Positions 50,938-62,330 are shown, counted from the stretch's first letter. The stretch is 64,000 nt of DNA from Siphlonurus alternatus (GCA_949825025.1 OX463780.1:45612979-45676978), one strand, 5' to 3'. The notes: generated from the sequence alone by a model not told the origin. Numbers and translations: made by a program.

Positions 50938-51967
50938 TCCCGGACAACTCGGAGCGGGGGCAACTGGGAGCCGGACGGCTCGGAGCCAAACGTGTTTGCT
51001 AGGACAACTCGGAGCACGGACAACTCGGAGCGCGGACAACTCGGAGCGCGGACAACTCGGAGCGCGGACATCCTGGAGCCATGGCAGGACAACTCGGAGC
51101 GCGGACAACTCGGAGCACGGACAACTCGGAGCCATGGCAGGACAACTCGGAGCGCGGACAACTCGGAGCGCGGACAACTCGGAGCAACGTATAATATACA
51201 TATTCGGATCAATTTCAGCTATTTTCATCATAATGTCATTATCAATATTTTTCTGCATTCTTATATGCACATAAAATATTCTATAGCAACCATTTATAAT
51301 TATATTTTTCTACTTAATTTATCCACTTAATTATCCACCTCATTCGTCGTTTTAAAGTTCCTTAAATTGTGTATCTAATATTTGAAATTAAATAATACAA
51401 AACATTCATTGAAGACTAAGGGCTTTATTTATTTCTCATAATAATATTGAATACAATAACTTTATACAAAAAAAAATATTTCAGTTCATTAGCCCAATAT
51501 TAACAATAATACAAAATTACAGTTAATTAAGTTAGTTAATGAAGAAATCATCAATGATTCAGAAGTCATGTAATAAAAACATAAAAAATCACAAAGTTTA
51601 TAAACAATGGTCATCATGATGAAGGTGTTGATGTGCATATAAGAATGCAGAAAAATATTGATAATGACATTATGATGAAAATAGCTGAAATTGATCCGAA
51701 TATGTATATTATGCGTTGCTCCGAGTTGTCCGCGCTCCGAGTTGTCCGCGCTCCGAGTTGTCCTACCATGGCTCCGAGTTGTCCGTGCTCCGAGTTGTCC
51801 GCGCTCCGAGTTGTCCTGCCATGGCTCCAGGATGTCCGCGCTCCGAGTTGTCCGCGCTCCGAGTTGTCCGCGCTCCGAGTTGTCCGTGCTCCGAGTTGTC
51901 CTAGCAAACACGTTTGGCTCCGAGCCGTCCGGCTCCCAGTTGCCCCCGCTCCGAGTTCTCCGGATAC
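50938..51967. mobile_element. Foldback (FB-like) element with arms made of 16-bp tandem repeats
   Basis: Two inverted arms (about 50938-51272 and 51631-51967) are nearly identical and enclose a 358-base AT-rich loop. In each arm the outer about 245 bases are a GC-rich array of a 16-base unit, GCGCGGACAACTCGGA. It has ordered variants (GCACGG..., CATCCTGGAGCCATGG) at the same places in both arms. The inner about 85 bases are AT-rich unique DNA, also mirrored. The architecture matches Drosophila Foldback-type elements. The flanks hold similar T-rich words (TTATTTTTTGATT left, TTATTTTTTTATT right), but no clean duplication is proved. Frames of 60-140 residues here are repeat translations. Confidence 0.8.
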
Positions 51968-52270
51968 CTTATTTTTTTATTAAGTGCACAGCATACAAAT
52001 AATTATTTTACTGCTTTTCCAGCGTCCTTTTAATTTTGAAAAATTATTGAAAGTTATGATAATTTTTTGTTCAATTCGAGAAGGATAAACAATACAGGAA
52101 GATATTTCTCGCTAAACATGGTTAACACAAGCTTAAATTGCACTCAATAAAATTATAATAACGCCAAACTTCGTTATAAATGAAAAAAAAACATAATTTA
52201 AAATATATCTGATTATTAATATGTGACACAAAAATCTCCATACGATGAACTCCGATGCTGAGATGGTATA

Positions 52271-52400
52271 ATTTATTTGCACCAACGCATGACATTCAGT
52301 TCGGAATTTAGAGAAATGTCGATGGAAATGAAAGAAGATAATATGACCTTCTTTTCTATACCCTCCTCTCGAAAGGTCAAAACCTACAGAATCTTAAGAA
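52271..52400 (-). mobile_element. Retroelement 3' end (GTTGGTGCAAATAAA tail), copy 1
   Basis: On the - strand: CTTTCATTTCCATCGACATT, later TGTCATGCGTTGGTGC and AAATAAA. The same ordered words occur at about 62206-62330. Probably a LINE or SINE 3' end. The 95-residue + strand frame over it is not supported. Confidence 0.5.
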
Positions 52401-52409
52401 GAAGAAGAA

Positions 52410-52860
52410 AAAAGACACCTGCACATAAATCAATACTTCTCTATCCTGAAGTTTGCTTTAATTTGTATGTAAAGGTTAAGTTTACAAATGCAAGGTTGCT
52501 TCTAAAATTAAACAGAAGTTTGAGACTTCTCCAGAAATGTAGACCAAATCTATACAATTTTTAATATTTCTCACAATAAAGCCAATAACACCCTTGGTAA
52601 TTAATGTAGTTTTGCTACTTTATATGACTTGAAAGCATACTATATAGATGCAAAACAAGATTCCTGTTATTAAGAGCCATTTTCCTAACTATTTTTCATT
52701 AAAAAAGACCTTTATCTTGCATGTATTGTCTTGCATCTCGCAATATATTTTCATAACAATATTCCCAGGACACTTTTTTTTTAATTTTAACTGACATTTA
52801 TGCAGCCTACTTCATATGCAATCTAATTTACTTTAAAAAAATCAACCTTATAAACTATTA
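52410..52860. other. AT-rich DNA, no gene seen
   Basis: Nothing supported. Confidence 0.45.
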
Positions 52861-52867
52861 AAAATAA

Positions 52868-53023
52868 CGGGTGCGATTCACGAAGCAGTTAGCCAGGTTT
52901 CTAACCACGTTTAGCTTAACCACGTTTAACTAAGGTGGTTTAACCCGTAAAACAGGTATTGTTAAACGTGGTTAAGCTAAACGTGGTTAGAAACCTGGCT
53001 AACTGCTTCGTGAATCGCGCCCA
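52868..53023. mobile_element. Perfectly palindromic MITE, Harbinger-like
   Basis: The left end GGGTGCGATTCACGAAGCAG and right end CTGCTTCGTGAATCGCGCCC mirror each other. The symmetry runs almost to the centre through AGCCAGGTTTCTAACCACG and its complement. TAA flanks both sides (52865-52867, 53024-53026), consistent with the TWA target of PIF/Harbinger elements. The near-perfect arms indicate youth or hairpin-driven homogenisation. Confidence 0.75.
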
Positions 53024-53029
53024 TAAACA

Positions 53030-53300
53030 TTACTTGAAAATATCCATGTTCTGGCAACAGAGATTTTTTTTTTATTATTTGACAAGTGATTTTTGTAGAA
53101 CCTATTTTTTTTTTCTTGCGAATATACATTTGAGTACTGACAAAAAATAGTTTACTGTATGCGTGCCATTCAACGCAGCAATAAATTAACATCGCTTTTA
53201 TCAACCGATAGACTTGGCTTGCACGAGCACATTTCCTTTACTGACATTATTTCTTCAATGATAGTAAAAAACTAAAAAAAAAAAGTATTTGGTCACAAAA
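53030..53300. other. AT-rich DNA, no gene seen
   Basis: Nothing supported. Confidence 0.45.
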
Positions 53301-54189
53301 TATTTTTTTACTACACGGAAATAAATTCTCACAAAGATGTGGTAGAATTTTACCGACTTAGCTCGAGCTAAAACCCATGAACCAAGTAAGTCGGTAAAAA
53401 CTCCCGATCCAACATTGTAATTCAAATCATACAAACAGGTCGGTAAAAACTACAATGTTAATGGGTTAACACGAAATTACACATTAAGTCGGTAAAATAT
53501 TAAAGATTTCGAATAGTAAAACTATTCCACTCAGACATGTAAAATTTTACCGACATGATTTTGCTATTTGTATTTTTTACCGACCTACTGTCCCAAGTTT
53601 TACTGTCTTGTATCCTCTAAAGTTAACTCTTTAATTGGGTGAAATTTTGCCTCCCTTATTTGTAGCTATTACTATTTTCATACTTGTAAATTTTACGTTT
53701 AATAATTTGCTTACATTGAAATATAATGAATATGAAATGACATTATACACTGTAACATTGATAGAAAATATTAGTATTATTACAAAAAAATTACAATGCA
53801 TATAAAATTATAAATTAATATATAAAAATTACTTTGTGAAATTATTTCACACATCACTCTCGATCTATACCAGAATTAATTATATTTTATTATATACACT
53901 ATTTAACTCAAATAAACTTAAGTACGTCATCATGGAATATAAGATTGTTGATAAATAAAAAAGTATCATCAAATTTGTTTCACATTATGTAACACATTTT
54001 ATTTATTTACGACAGCATACAAATTAGGTAATAATATATTATTTATATAATATATATATTTTCAAGAGAGAAAAAAGCAAGTATCAAGAGATTTGAATGA
54101 AAATTAAAAATAGCAGTTAATAGTTGTATAAAAGTCACTTCAGTTTTATGAATCACTTTCAACTTTCAAGTCGAACACCGAGAATGAAT

Positions 54190-54390
54190 GTCAAATTGCT
54201 ACAGTACACAGACCGTTGATAGTCCCATCCTTTGGAGTGAAGAGGCTTGCCTTTCGTTGACATAATGGTTTGAGGAATAACTTTTCCAATCGTGGTGTGA
54301 TTACGCAGAGATGCATCGCGGATGCCTCACGATGATGAGTCGATCGTCCACTGCAGCACCCAGACACCTTCGGTAGGCGCGTCATTGCTG
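54190..54390 (-). other. Balanced-composition island inside the 53312-55472 element
   Basis: Markedly GC-richer than its surroundings. A 64-residue - strand frame (MTRLPKVSGCCSGRSTHHRE start) covers it. It may be a relic of transposase or captured host sequence. I cannot match it to a family in any frame. Confidence 0.3.
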
Positions 54391-54702
54391 TAAATATTCG
54401 TTATTAGAGCTAACAAGGTACAAGCAATATTCATGAGAAAATACTCGAAATACAATGTATAATATGTTACTTAATTTAAAAGCAACTGAAGCGAAAAATT
54501 AATAAACCAATGTTTAAACCTCTTTTAACACGTATACCATGTATTTATTTATAATTATAATTAATATACGGCAAATTAGTATGAATTGATTCGGTAAATT
54601 TATGTTAAATGGTACAGGGTATTCATGAATGATTTTTTAGAAAATATATTAATAATTTGCATAGTACCATATTTATAGTAATCGAAAACACTTCGCACTA
54701 GG

Positions 54703-54772
54703 ATTTATTTTCTTAAATGCATAATATTATCCTCTAGTCACTAGAGGATACATGGTATTTAAGAAAATAAAT
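54703..54772. repeat. Short inverted repeat
   Basis: ATTTATTTTCTTAAAT ... ATTTAAGAAAATAAAT with an inner stem TATCCTCTAG/CTAGAGGATA. A hairpin of about 70 bases. Confidence 0.6.
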
Positions 54773-55049
54773 ACTGACAGAGAGACACAGAAAGAGAAAT
54801 CGAGGAGATAAATACAATCAAATAATCATATGAGTTACTGACACAATGATTTTATGCTTACCTTAATATGATATTCTCGGTGATGAAGTAATGACGAAAA
54901 ATCTTGACGGTACTTAATTGTATTGAGGAACTATTTAAATTAAACGTATTATACACGGTAGCCCAACTTTCAGCACAACCTCACTCAACAAGGACGCGTC
55001 AAAAATGTGAGGAAGTTTGCTCAAATGTAACGGACGTTTTTGAATAAAA

Positions 55050-55335
55050 CAACCAAGTTGGTAAATTTTAAAAACGTAATGGGCTATATTTGCAAAGTTT
55101 TAAGTTGCAAAAAGGAAGCGTGCTAAAATCGCAGATTTAGGTTGGTAAAAATGGCATTTGCAAAGCAAAAATGTTAAACTTTTACCAACATTCTTTAAAC
55201 AAGTTGGTAAATTTTAAGAACGTAATGGGCTATATTTGCAAAGTTTGAAGTTGCAAAAAGGAAGCGTGCTAAAATCGCAGATTTAGGTTGGTAAAAATGG
55301 CATTGCAAAGCAAAAATGTTAAACTTTTACCAACA
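55050..55335. repeat. Tandem duplication, ~145-bp unit
   Basis: Two nearly identical units, each running from TTGGTAAATTTTAA through CGTAATGGGCTATATTTGC and GGAAGCGTGCTAAAATCGC to CTTTTACCAACA. Part of the right subterminal region of the 53312-55472 element. Confidence 0.9.
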
Positions 55336-55769
55336 CTCTTTAAAAACTATTTTACAATCCTTTGTCTTCAGTTTTTACAGAATACATTGTAACAATGTCG
55401 GTAAAATATTACAAACGTGCTGGTAAATGGCGCTTTTACCGACCTTTCCTATTAAAAATTTTTGTCCGTGTAAAGTAGAAAATGAACTCTGATACAGAAA
55501 ATGACGTAAATTTCATCCCGCTCCTTAAAAACAACACACATCAGCAACAACACACACATATAACACACATACATACCATACCATAATTTTGAGACTATTA
55601 ATAATATTAATTTTAGTTTGATTGTGAGAATAATAGCAATGGTTGCATCATACATTGCAAGATATTCTGCTTTTGAGTCAGATTCTATTTTTTTTTTTTC
55701 CATGGAAAAGACGGTTGTACATCTTGCGCAAATTGTGACTTCATCTACAGAATTTCAGCATCTTCATTG

Positions 55770-55971
<202 letters not shown>

Positions 55972-55999
55972 ATAGAATGTACAGCTATATGCAATACAA

Positions 56000-56330
56000 A
56001 ATAATTATAGCCATTTAATACTATAGCATATATTTATATCAAACTAAATAATTCATTCATAGAATTATTTATAGATAACAAAATAAAATAAAACATACAT
56101 AATTTTTGTAATCACGTAACTGATCCACTATATTGCATATTGCCTTTAGGCTTATTATTTGATTTATTATTTGTATATATAGAATTCATGATAATAATCA
56201 AAATTATTTTCTTTTTTCACAAATAAAATCTTTGATTTAACGTTCATTATAATAATTTTGTATTGTTCTATATTATGAATATTTGCATATAATTTTTCTT
56301 TTCTATTTAAAAAATTACCCATAATACCGC
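56000..56330. other. AT-rich DNA, no gene seen
   Basis: Nothing supported. Confidence 0.45.
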
Positions 56331-56369
56331 CTGTGATGGCAATAATATAATAGAAAATTTGATTTGGAT

Positions 56370-56585
56370 TGTCGCGCTTGCTTTTTTTTTTTTTTTTCTT
56401 TCTTTAGAGGAACGCAGCAGCCGGTGGGTAATGGTAATGAGTTGAGACGTGCGAATGGATCTCTCAGCTAGCCAGTAGAGGTGACAAAGCACTCGGTCTC
56501 GCCTGCAGCAGCCGTCGTCTTTGTCAGTTCCATGCCGACAACGTCTTGCGAGCTGGCGCAAATTAGGGCGCAATAAGACCTTTTT
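56370..56585. promoter_or_regulatory. GC-elevated island beside a T-rich tract
   Basis: A pyrimidine tract ending CTTTCTTTAG (about 56397-56406) is acceptor-like on the + strand, followed by CGCAGCAGCCGGTGGGTAA. The + strand frames close within about 20-30 codons. On the - strand a short frame (MELTKTTAAAGETECF) sits behind GGGCGCAAT-like DNA. It could be a promoter/leader exon or an enhancer. Confidence 0.3.
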
Positions 56586-56599
56586 TCTCGTGTGTGTAT

Positions 56600-58190
56600 A
56601 AATTATAATATTTCCTTTTCTAGCTGTATAAAAATTATTTTAAACAAACATTTTTAATAACTCAATTTATAAACTTTTTAGAATAAAAATTAAGAAAAAT
56701 TTTTTGATTACAAAACAACTTGTATAATTATAATTTATTTTCTTATAAAAATGTATGTTGAAAATAATTGTAAACTTTTATTCCATTGGTATAGAATTTT
56801 TAATTAAAAAAACAAAAGGTTAATGTTTTTTTTTTTAATAATTATGATAACAGGTAAAAGGTTTTAAAGTTTAAAAAATTTAAGTACCGGAAACTGAAAA
56901 GTATATTGATAAAAATCATAAACACTTGTCTTGATTATAAAAAAGTAAAACTTAATTTATGAAACATAACTATACTGTACATAAGAATGGAATTGAAGAT
57001 ACTTTTTGACCTGAAGTTGCTGATAGGAAATGCCATAGGCTGTCATAGTTGCGATCCAGCTATAAAGCTATGTAGATAATATTGTCTTTTTTGGCATAGA
57101 ATCCTAATTAAAAAAATTAATTTCGTGTTCCTTCAGGCGCGGAATCAAGGATTCTACAGTGCCTATCTCCGTATATAAGACTTTTCTGTGATACAGGAGC
57201 ATACCTTTTTGGATCTGAGAGTCACATTCTCAATTATACATACCTCAGAATTTATGGAAATATTTTGTAAATGCTTAAATCGAGTTGAAATTTTATGATC
57301 AACGCTGAATTGTTCTTAAGTCTTAAAAGAAAAAGCACTCCTAGATTTGAGAATTTTATTTCTTTGCGATGATCATGCAGCTACAAAGGTGTATTTACGT
57401 GAGCGATTTTTGAAAAACAATATTTCGCACTTGCACCTCTCTATGGCGCATTATAGCAGCCATATTTATTGACGCTGTGATTTTGTAGTCGCAACGCGGC
57501 AAATTTGATTTGGAAATAAGTATACAGTGGATTTCATAACATCAGAATTACGTCATTTTGCATTGCCTTCATTAATATCAAATAATCAAGTCACGTAAGT
57601 TGACAAAAACGAAGCAGAACGAACAGTATGAGGCAGATATTTTCTTATATAGACAAATTGTTTGGATAACTTCAATTAATTGATGTATTTTAGTAATATG
57701 AGCTTAATATTTATTCTTATTTTTTCACCTTAATTACCAGCTGTTTGGAATGCATGCTGTTTATCTTTAGTGCAGAAGCTTGCCTTTCTCTGTATCACAT
57801 TACAGCACATGCAGGGGTGTTATACAGTATTAGGAGCTCCCTGAGTGTACACTTAGCCTTCTTTATCACAACTAGACGATAACTTGCTAACTGCATTCTC
57901 AGCTGACGTTATCATATCTCAGAATGCAATTATCTTATCTACAATACGCACTTTTCTTTTACACACCTCATAACAGCCATGCAGCACCTTCTCTGTTGTT
58001 TTTTTTTCATGATTTTTTTATTGCATATCTCATGGATCTGTCAATCTTTTTTCCATGCAGATTTATTTACAACTTTTAACTTCCTTAAAAAATTGTGTTG
58101 CAAAATGCTGTTACGTCATAGCCTTGCAAATATTTGACATGCAAGCATATGATATAAGACGTTACATGACTTCATCAATCCCTTCGATTT
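56600..58190. other. AT-rich DNA, no gene seen
   Basis: 57000-58190 is somewhat less simple than average but gives no splice-bounded exon. Confidence 0.4.
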
Positions 58191-58200
58191 GAGGGTGTTA

Positions 58201-58409
58201 AGGTGGATTCACATGGCGATTTTTACCATGCGACGCGACGCGAATAATGCGCACTTGCTGTAACATCAATTGGCGGTCATATTGGGCGATTAAAAGAAAA
58301 AGAGCATCGTAATTAACGCGATTACCGGTGAATTCGCCGCCGCATAGGATTTCACAGCTTTTACGTTAAAATCGCGTCGCATCGCCGTTGTCGCCATCTG
58401 AATCCGCCT
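58201..58409. mobile_element. MITE with TTA duplication (PIF/Harbinger-like)
   Basis: Ends AGGTGGATTCACATGGCGA and TCGCCATCTGAATCCGCCT are inverted near-copies, flanked by TTA on both sides (58198-58200, 58410-58412). CpG-rich inner sequences (GCGACGCGACGCGAA; AAATCGCGTCGCATCGCC) are also inverted. The 3-bp TTA target matches the TWA rule of PIF/Harbinger. No coding capacity. Confidence 0.8.
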
Positions 58410-58419
58410 TTAGATGGTT

Positions 58420-59320
58420 TGAAATAATCTGAAAAAATTGACGGTACATAACTCGAGGTTCACTATCCAAATATGAATTTTATTTGGTGAGCTTCTTCAA
58501 AATTTTTTTGGGATGGCTGATATAGACTTCATGAAATATATTATATGGCTACACAGAAACGAAATTTACCAAGCTGGTTTTAAGTTTAGGTGGGTAACAA
58601 AAACTATTGGTTTTGTGTAAATTAGAGTATATACAAACAATTACTGATTAGATTTTTATGATTTTTAATATTCAGAAAATTGCATGAAACTAAAAAAAAA
58701 AAAAAAATCATAATTTATGTAAACTTCTGGTTTTATAAGTAATCCCAATGTCCGTGTTTGCAATAACATGGGAAAAAGGGGGGGGGGTAAAACAGTATTC
58801 TTAAAATCTGTTTACTTGCATAATTCTCAACGCAAAATTTAGTTCAGAAATTATTTTAGTACATGGATATTTGCTTGGATATTTATACAAAATAAAATAT
58901 ATACGTTTAGCTCAGTTGAAGTAAAATGAGAAACAACTGTCCTTATGTTCCCTGTACCGATGGTTCATTTTATTCTTGATTTAAAATCAATTGTGCATTA
59001 CGAACGCACCATTATATATTTTTTTGTGTAAATTTGAAAACATTGCGAATAAAAACAAACATTAATAAAACATTTTTGGTTATCAAAGACTATATAAATG
59101 AGACGTCCGTGTTATATGGTATAAATTTTCTTGTCTAGAATTCGCCATAAGTCACAACACACTTGTATCTCTAAAATGGTGTCTGTACTGGTATAAAAAA
59201 GTTGTTTCAAAAATTTCTCACCAAAAAAATATAAAAATAATCAATTTCAAAATTTCATTCTTCCTAATTATATCAGTAAATTTCCATATACCTGCATAGA
59301 TACTTATAATAATATATGGT
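58420..59320. other. AT-rich DNA including a possible MITE fragment
   Basis: 58918-59010 resembles 62425-62520 (AAATGAGAA, ATGTTCCC.TGTAC, TTCATTTTA, CAATTGTG.TTACGAAC), suggesting a diverged copy of the TTCGTAAAY MITE family. A10/G9 runs lie near 58690 and 58782. Confidence 0.4.
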
Positions 59321-59339
59321 TTACCAAAGATTTTGTTAT

Positions 59340-59580
59340 TATCAGCTTATATTTGTCACAGGAGCGGTTCAATTATGCGCGACATAATGAGAGCAATTAC
59401 TCGGTGTCTTCGTCCGCATTACGCGGGTGTGTGGATAGAATTAAGCCGGGCAAAGACGGGTTGTATAATATATATATATGGGGAAGGAGGGGGAGGGAGC
59501 GCGGGGGAGCGAACTCAAGTCAGTGAAGCGATGTGTCGGCTTCTGCCATGCAAAGTGTTCCAGGTAACTAGATAACCAGG
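59340..59580 (+). promoter_or_regulatory. GC-rich island with TATA-like run and donor-like ends
   Basis: After a pyrimidine-rich TTGTCACAG comes balanced DNA (CGTCCGCATTACGCGGGTGT), an AT run TATAATATATATATATGGG, then GGAGGGAGCGCGGGGGAGCG and a donor-like TTCCAGGTAACTAG (about 59558). Promoter plus leader exon is plausible. An 80-codon frame spans it but mixes repeat and GC-rich DNA. Confidence 0.3.
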
Positions 59581-59589
59581 TAACACAGT

Positions 59590-60080
59590 TGCTTCGAGAT
59601 ACATGCTCCTAGTATACTCTCTCCCATTACATACTATACCTGATTTAATTATGCAATTTTTTCCTCTTTTGTTCTGCGATACGGTATATTTTATGATGAA
59701 ATCGCAAGAAAGGTTATTATTAACTTTGTCACAATAATTTCCTGAAATGATATTAATAATTGAAGCTAAATCAGATATAATTAACAAGAAATAATTGCAT
59801 GCATTTCAATCTATTTAACTATTATTCATATCTACTGTATTATATGAGAAAATTGGTATTTTGAGTCAAGGACAGTTTACTTTTCAGTAAATATTTCACT
59901 AAATTATTATTGATTTTTGAGTATTTTGGGTATTTTGGGTAACAGTGAGTCATTATTTTCATCAACCCACTATTAAATACTTTTTTACCAACGATAATAA
60001 TTGATGAAAATATAATTTAAATAAATTGTGTATTGTTATATACCAAGCGCTGACTAAAATAAGCAGTGCTCGTGTGTCGA
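59590..60080. other. AT-rich DNA, no gene seen
   Basis: Nothing supported. Confidence 0.45.
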
Positions 60081-60083
60081 AAG

Positions 60084-60168
60084 AGTCTCGGTATTGCAAC
60101 GGGATAACACGCCGCCCGGCAATCGGGAGATGTGGGTTCGATTCCCACCCTCGCCGATCTCTTTTTTG
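60084..60168 (+). ncRNA. tRNA-like polymerase III unit (tRNA pseudogene or SINE head)
   Basis: A perfect T arm, GTGGGTTCGATTCCCAC (60132-60148), includes a consensus B box. Upstream lies an A-box-like GTATTGCAACGGGAT and a weak anticodon arm (CCC-GGCAATC-GGG). A T6 terminator follows at 60162-60167. The 3' acceptor strand CCTCGCC has no matching 5' partner and position 33 is not T, so a functional tRNA is unlikely. Overall shape is closest to tRNA-Gly-type genes. Confidence 0.45.
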
Positions 60169-60169
60169 A

Positions 60170-61320
60170 TACTTTTAACATGTGAATCAAAAGTCACGAA
60201 ACCAACTCTTTAAAATGTGTATTTTCATATTTATTTTTTATTCACCCAATTACATAAATATATGCCATTCATATAATTATATGACATAAATTTGAGGTGA
60301 AAAGGATTTAATTTAAAAAATTCCAATTACAAATAATTCCAGATATAATCAATGAGTTATTAAATTAGACGTACACCTTGAAATCACTTGCAATTTTGCT
60401 CGACCTGCACGTCTAAAGTACTTTGGGTATTGAGGAGGATGAGAAGATGCTGGAGTCTGCTGGACCAGTTATAGAGTAGGTGAGGAAGCCTTGGGAGGGG
60501 GCGGTTGCTACCGGGCCGAAGAGTATCACCTTCTTCTCCCCCTACCTGCCACCTGTGATGATGCACAGCTCATAACCTGCTCAAAGTCGGATCAAACCCG
60601 GTCCTCTTATATAGACAATAATTTAACTTTAAATTATCTTAAATGGAATATTTTAATATATTTATAATTATTTTTATGTTTATCCTATTTCTTTAATGTA
60701 GTATTAAATTAATCTTTTTTTGACATGGAATTATAATGAGTATTTGTGGATTATCTTCAGTAACAATAATTAAATTCAATATCTTATTATATACCTTTCA
60801 AATTAAGATTAGTATAACTGTCCTATACTGTACATGAATTGTAAATGGAAAACCTGTAAATGATATAAAAAAAAATATTGTACAAATAAAAAGAGAGTAC
60901 CCAATTGTGCTACTGATTTTTTTTAACGTTTATTAGAGCCCTGGAACTATTTTTAAAAAATGATTGAAAGTACATGCAGAGAGAGGCATCACTAACCGGT
61001 ACTTCGGTACTTTGGTACTTCTTAATAAAAAGGTCGTGGTTTCAAACCTAAACTTTTGAGTAACTTTTTAGCAATACTTTCTGACCTCGATAGTCAGTTG
61101 TCTTTTGCTTTATATTTAATAAATTAATGCTCTCATATAATTAATAAAAATTATATTATAACCAGATTAACAGAAAGAGTGTTTGTTAATAAAATATTTT
61201 ACTGATTTCCTTTAGCAGCAAAACATAATATATTATAATGCAATGATATTTTATGTTTAAGTATAATGGAAATAAAATAATCCCCATTAGAACTTATTAT
61301 TATTTATGAATATTATAATT
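60170..61320. other. AT-rich DNA; small GC-richer patch at 60395-60600
   Basis: The patch has GGGAGGGGGCGGTTGC (60491) and a 60-residue - strand frame without motifs. GGTTTCAAACC near 61038 is B-box-like but isolated. Confidence 0.35.
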
Positions 61321-61338
61321 ATATATATGATGAAAATT

Positions 61339-61347
<9 letters not shown>

Positions 61348-61377
<30 letters not shown>
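61348..61377. repeat. (AT)n microsatellite
   Basis: About 15 AT units. Confidence 0.9.
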
Positions 61378-61379
<2 letters not shown>

Positions 61380-62040
61380 ATGAAGTAAAAGGTTTTAGTT
61401 ATACATCTTAGGTCCTTCATGACTTTTCCCGTAAATTTACAACATGTTTAAGCAGTTAAGCAGTCAATGTATATTGTAGATGAGAGCATTACATGTGCGT
61501 ATATACATAGGTGTAATAATAGCTTAATCAGAGCATGAAATTTTTAATTATCCGAGCTATATAGTGCAGCTTGAATGAAACCACATTTGCTCACAGGGAG
61601 GGTATACGTACCCTGATTTGCTCATGAGTCATAATTATTAGTTTTAAGTGCATAATTATATCTTATTTTAAATATTTGAAAAAAAATAACAATATTTTAT
61701 CTATATACAAACTTCATATACAAGAAGAATGTGAATAATAAATAAAATAAGTACTAAAATAATAATTGAAGCCAGCAAAGACAGTCAAAGTCCTAAAAGT
61801 TTCATTTTGGAACGTTTTGACCACAGAAAAGGTACTTTTATAACGTTGGCAAACTTTGGTACCTTTCTCACTGCATTGCATCATGTAAAGGAACCATTTT
61901 GAAAAGGGTACTCTGTGGATCAGAAGTAAAAATAGTACCTCCTGTATGTGATGTAATTTTAATATAAATTCTAAAATCTCTTGCAGCTGTAAAAAAAAAA
62001 AACAAAAAAAAAAAACAAGGATTTTATATATTTTGAAAAC
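61380..62040. other. AT-rich DNA, no gene seen
   Basis: The 124-residue - strand frame (61714-62088) is Phe/Ile/Lys-rich and crosses an A-run and the retroelement tail at 62050, so it is not supported as a gene. Confidence 0.4.
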
Positions 62041-62048
62041 TTTTGGGC

Positions 62049-62080
62049 CGAATTTATTTATTGCACATATAGAACCAATT
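62049..62080 (-). mobile_element. Retroelement tail fragment
   Basis: TTTATTTATTGCACATATAG plus AACC matches the tail at 15384-15440. Confidence 0.4.
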
Positions 62081-62205
62081 TTTTTCAAAATTTCTCAAGA
62101 AGTACGTAATACGCTTGCTATCTTCCCTTTCACTGTATTCACATTTTTTTTTAAATGTGATTTTATATAATAATAATTTGATGAATTTTGAAATAGTTTG
62201 TTGAG

Positions 62206-62330
62206 TTGGTGGTTTATTTGCACCAACGCATGACATCCAGTTGTAATTTCGATGGAAATGAAAGAAGGTAATGCGACCTTCTCTCTTGAAATTTCAAACC
62301 CTACATAATCTTGACATTTCTGATTGACAA
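62206..62330 (-). mobile_element. Retroelement 3' end (GTTGGTGCAAATAAA tail), copy 2
   Basis: Ordered match to 52271-52400: TTTATTTGCACCAACGCATG, then CGATGGAAATGAAAGAAG, then GACCTTCT. Diverged copies of one retroelement 3' end. Confidence 0.55.

Larger units (their letters stand above)
53312..55472. mobile_element. ~2.2-kb DNA element with TACACGGA ends and subterminal GTCGGTAAAA repeats
   Basis: The ends TACACGGA (53312) and TCCGTGTA (55472) form short inverted repeats. Within 300 bases of the left end the decamer GTCGGTAAAA/TTTTACCGAC occurs six times in both orientations (about 53348, 53390, 53439, 53488, 53545, 53575). The right end carries further copies and GTTGGTAAAA variants, including a tandem duplication at about 55050-55335. 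Subterminal repeats of this kind are typical transposase-binding arrays. The middle is AT-rich apart from 54190-54400. No intact transposase. Confidence 0.55.

Noticed and set aside
50880..51911. Several frames of 60-140 residues rich in Ser/Arg/Cys/Pro
   Set aside because: Translations of the 16-bp tandem arrays in several frames and on both strands.
50938..51967. CRISPR-like array
   Set aside because: The 16-base units are contiguous without spacers, in inverted arms, in a eukaryotic genome.
60084..60156. Functional tRNA gene
   Set aside because: The acceptor stem does not pair, position 33 is not T, and the anticodon stem has a mismatch with a very short variable loop.
61714..62088. 124-residue minus-strand frame
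   Set aside because: Phe/Ile/Lys-rich, crosses A-runs and a retroelement tail, and has no motif.
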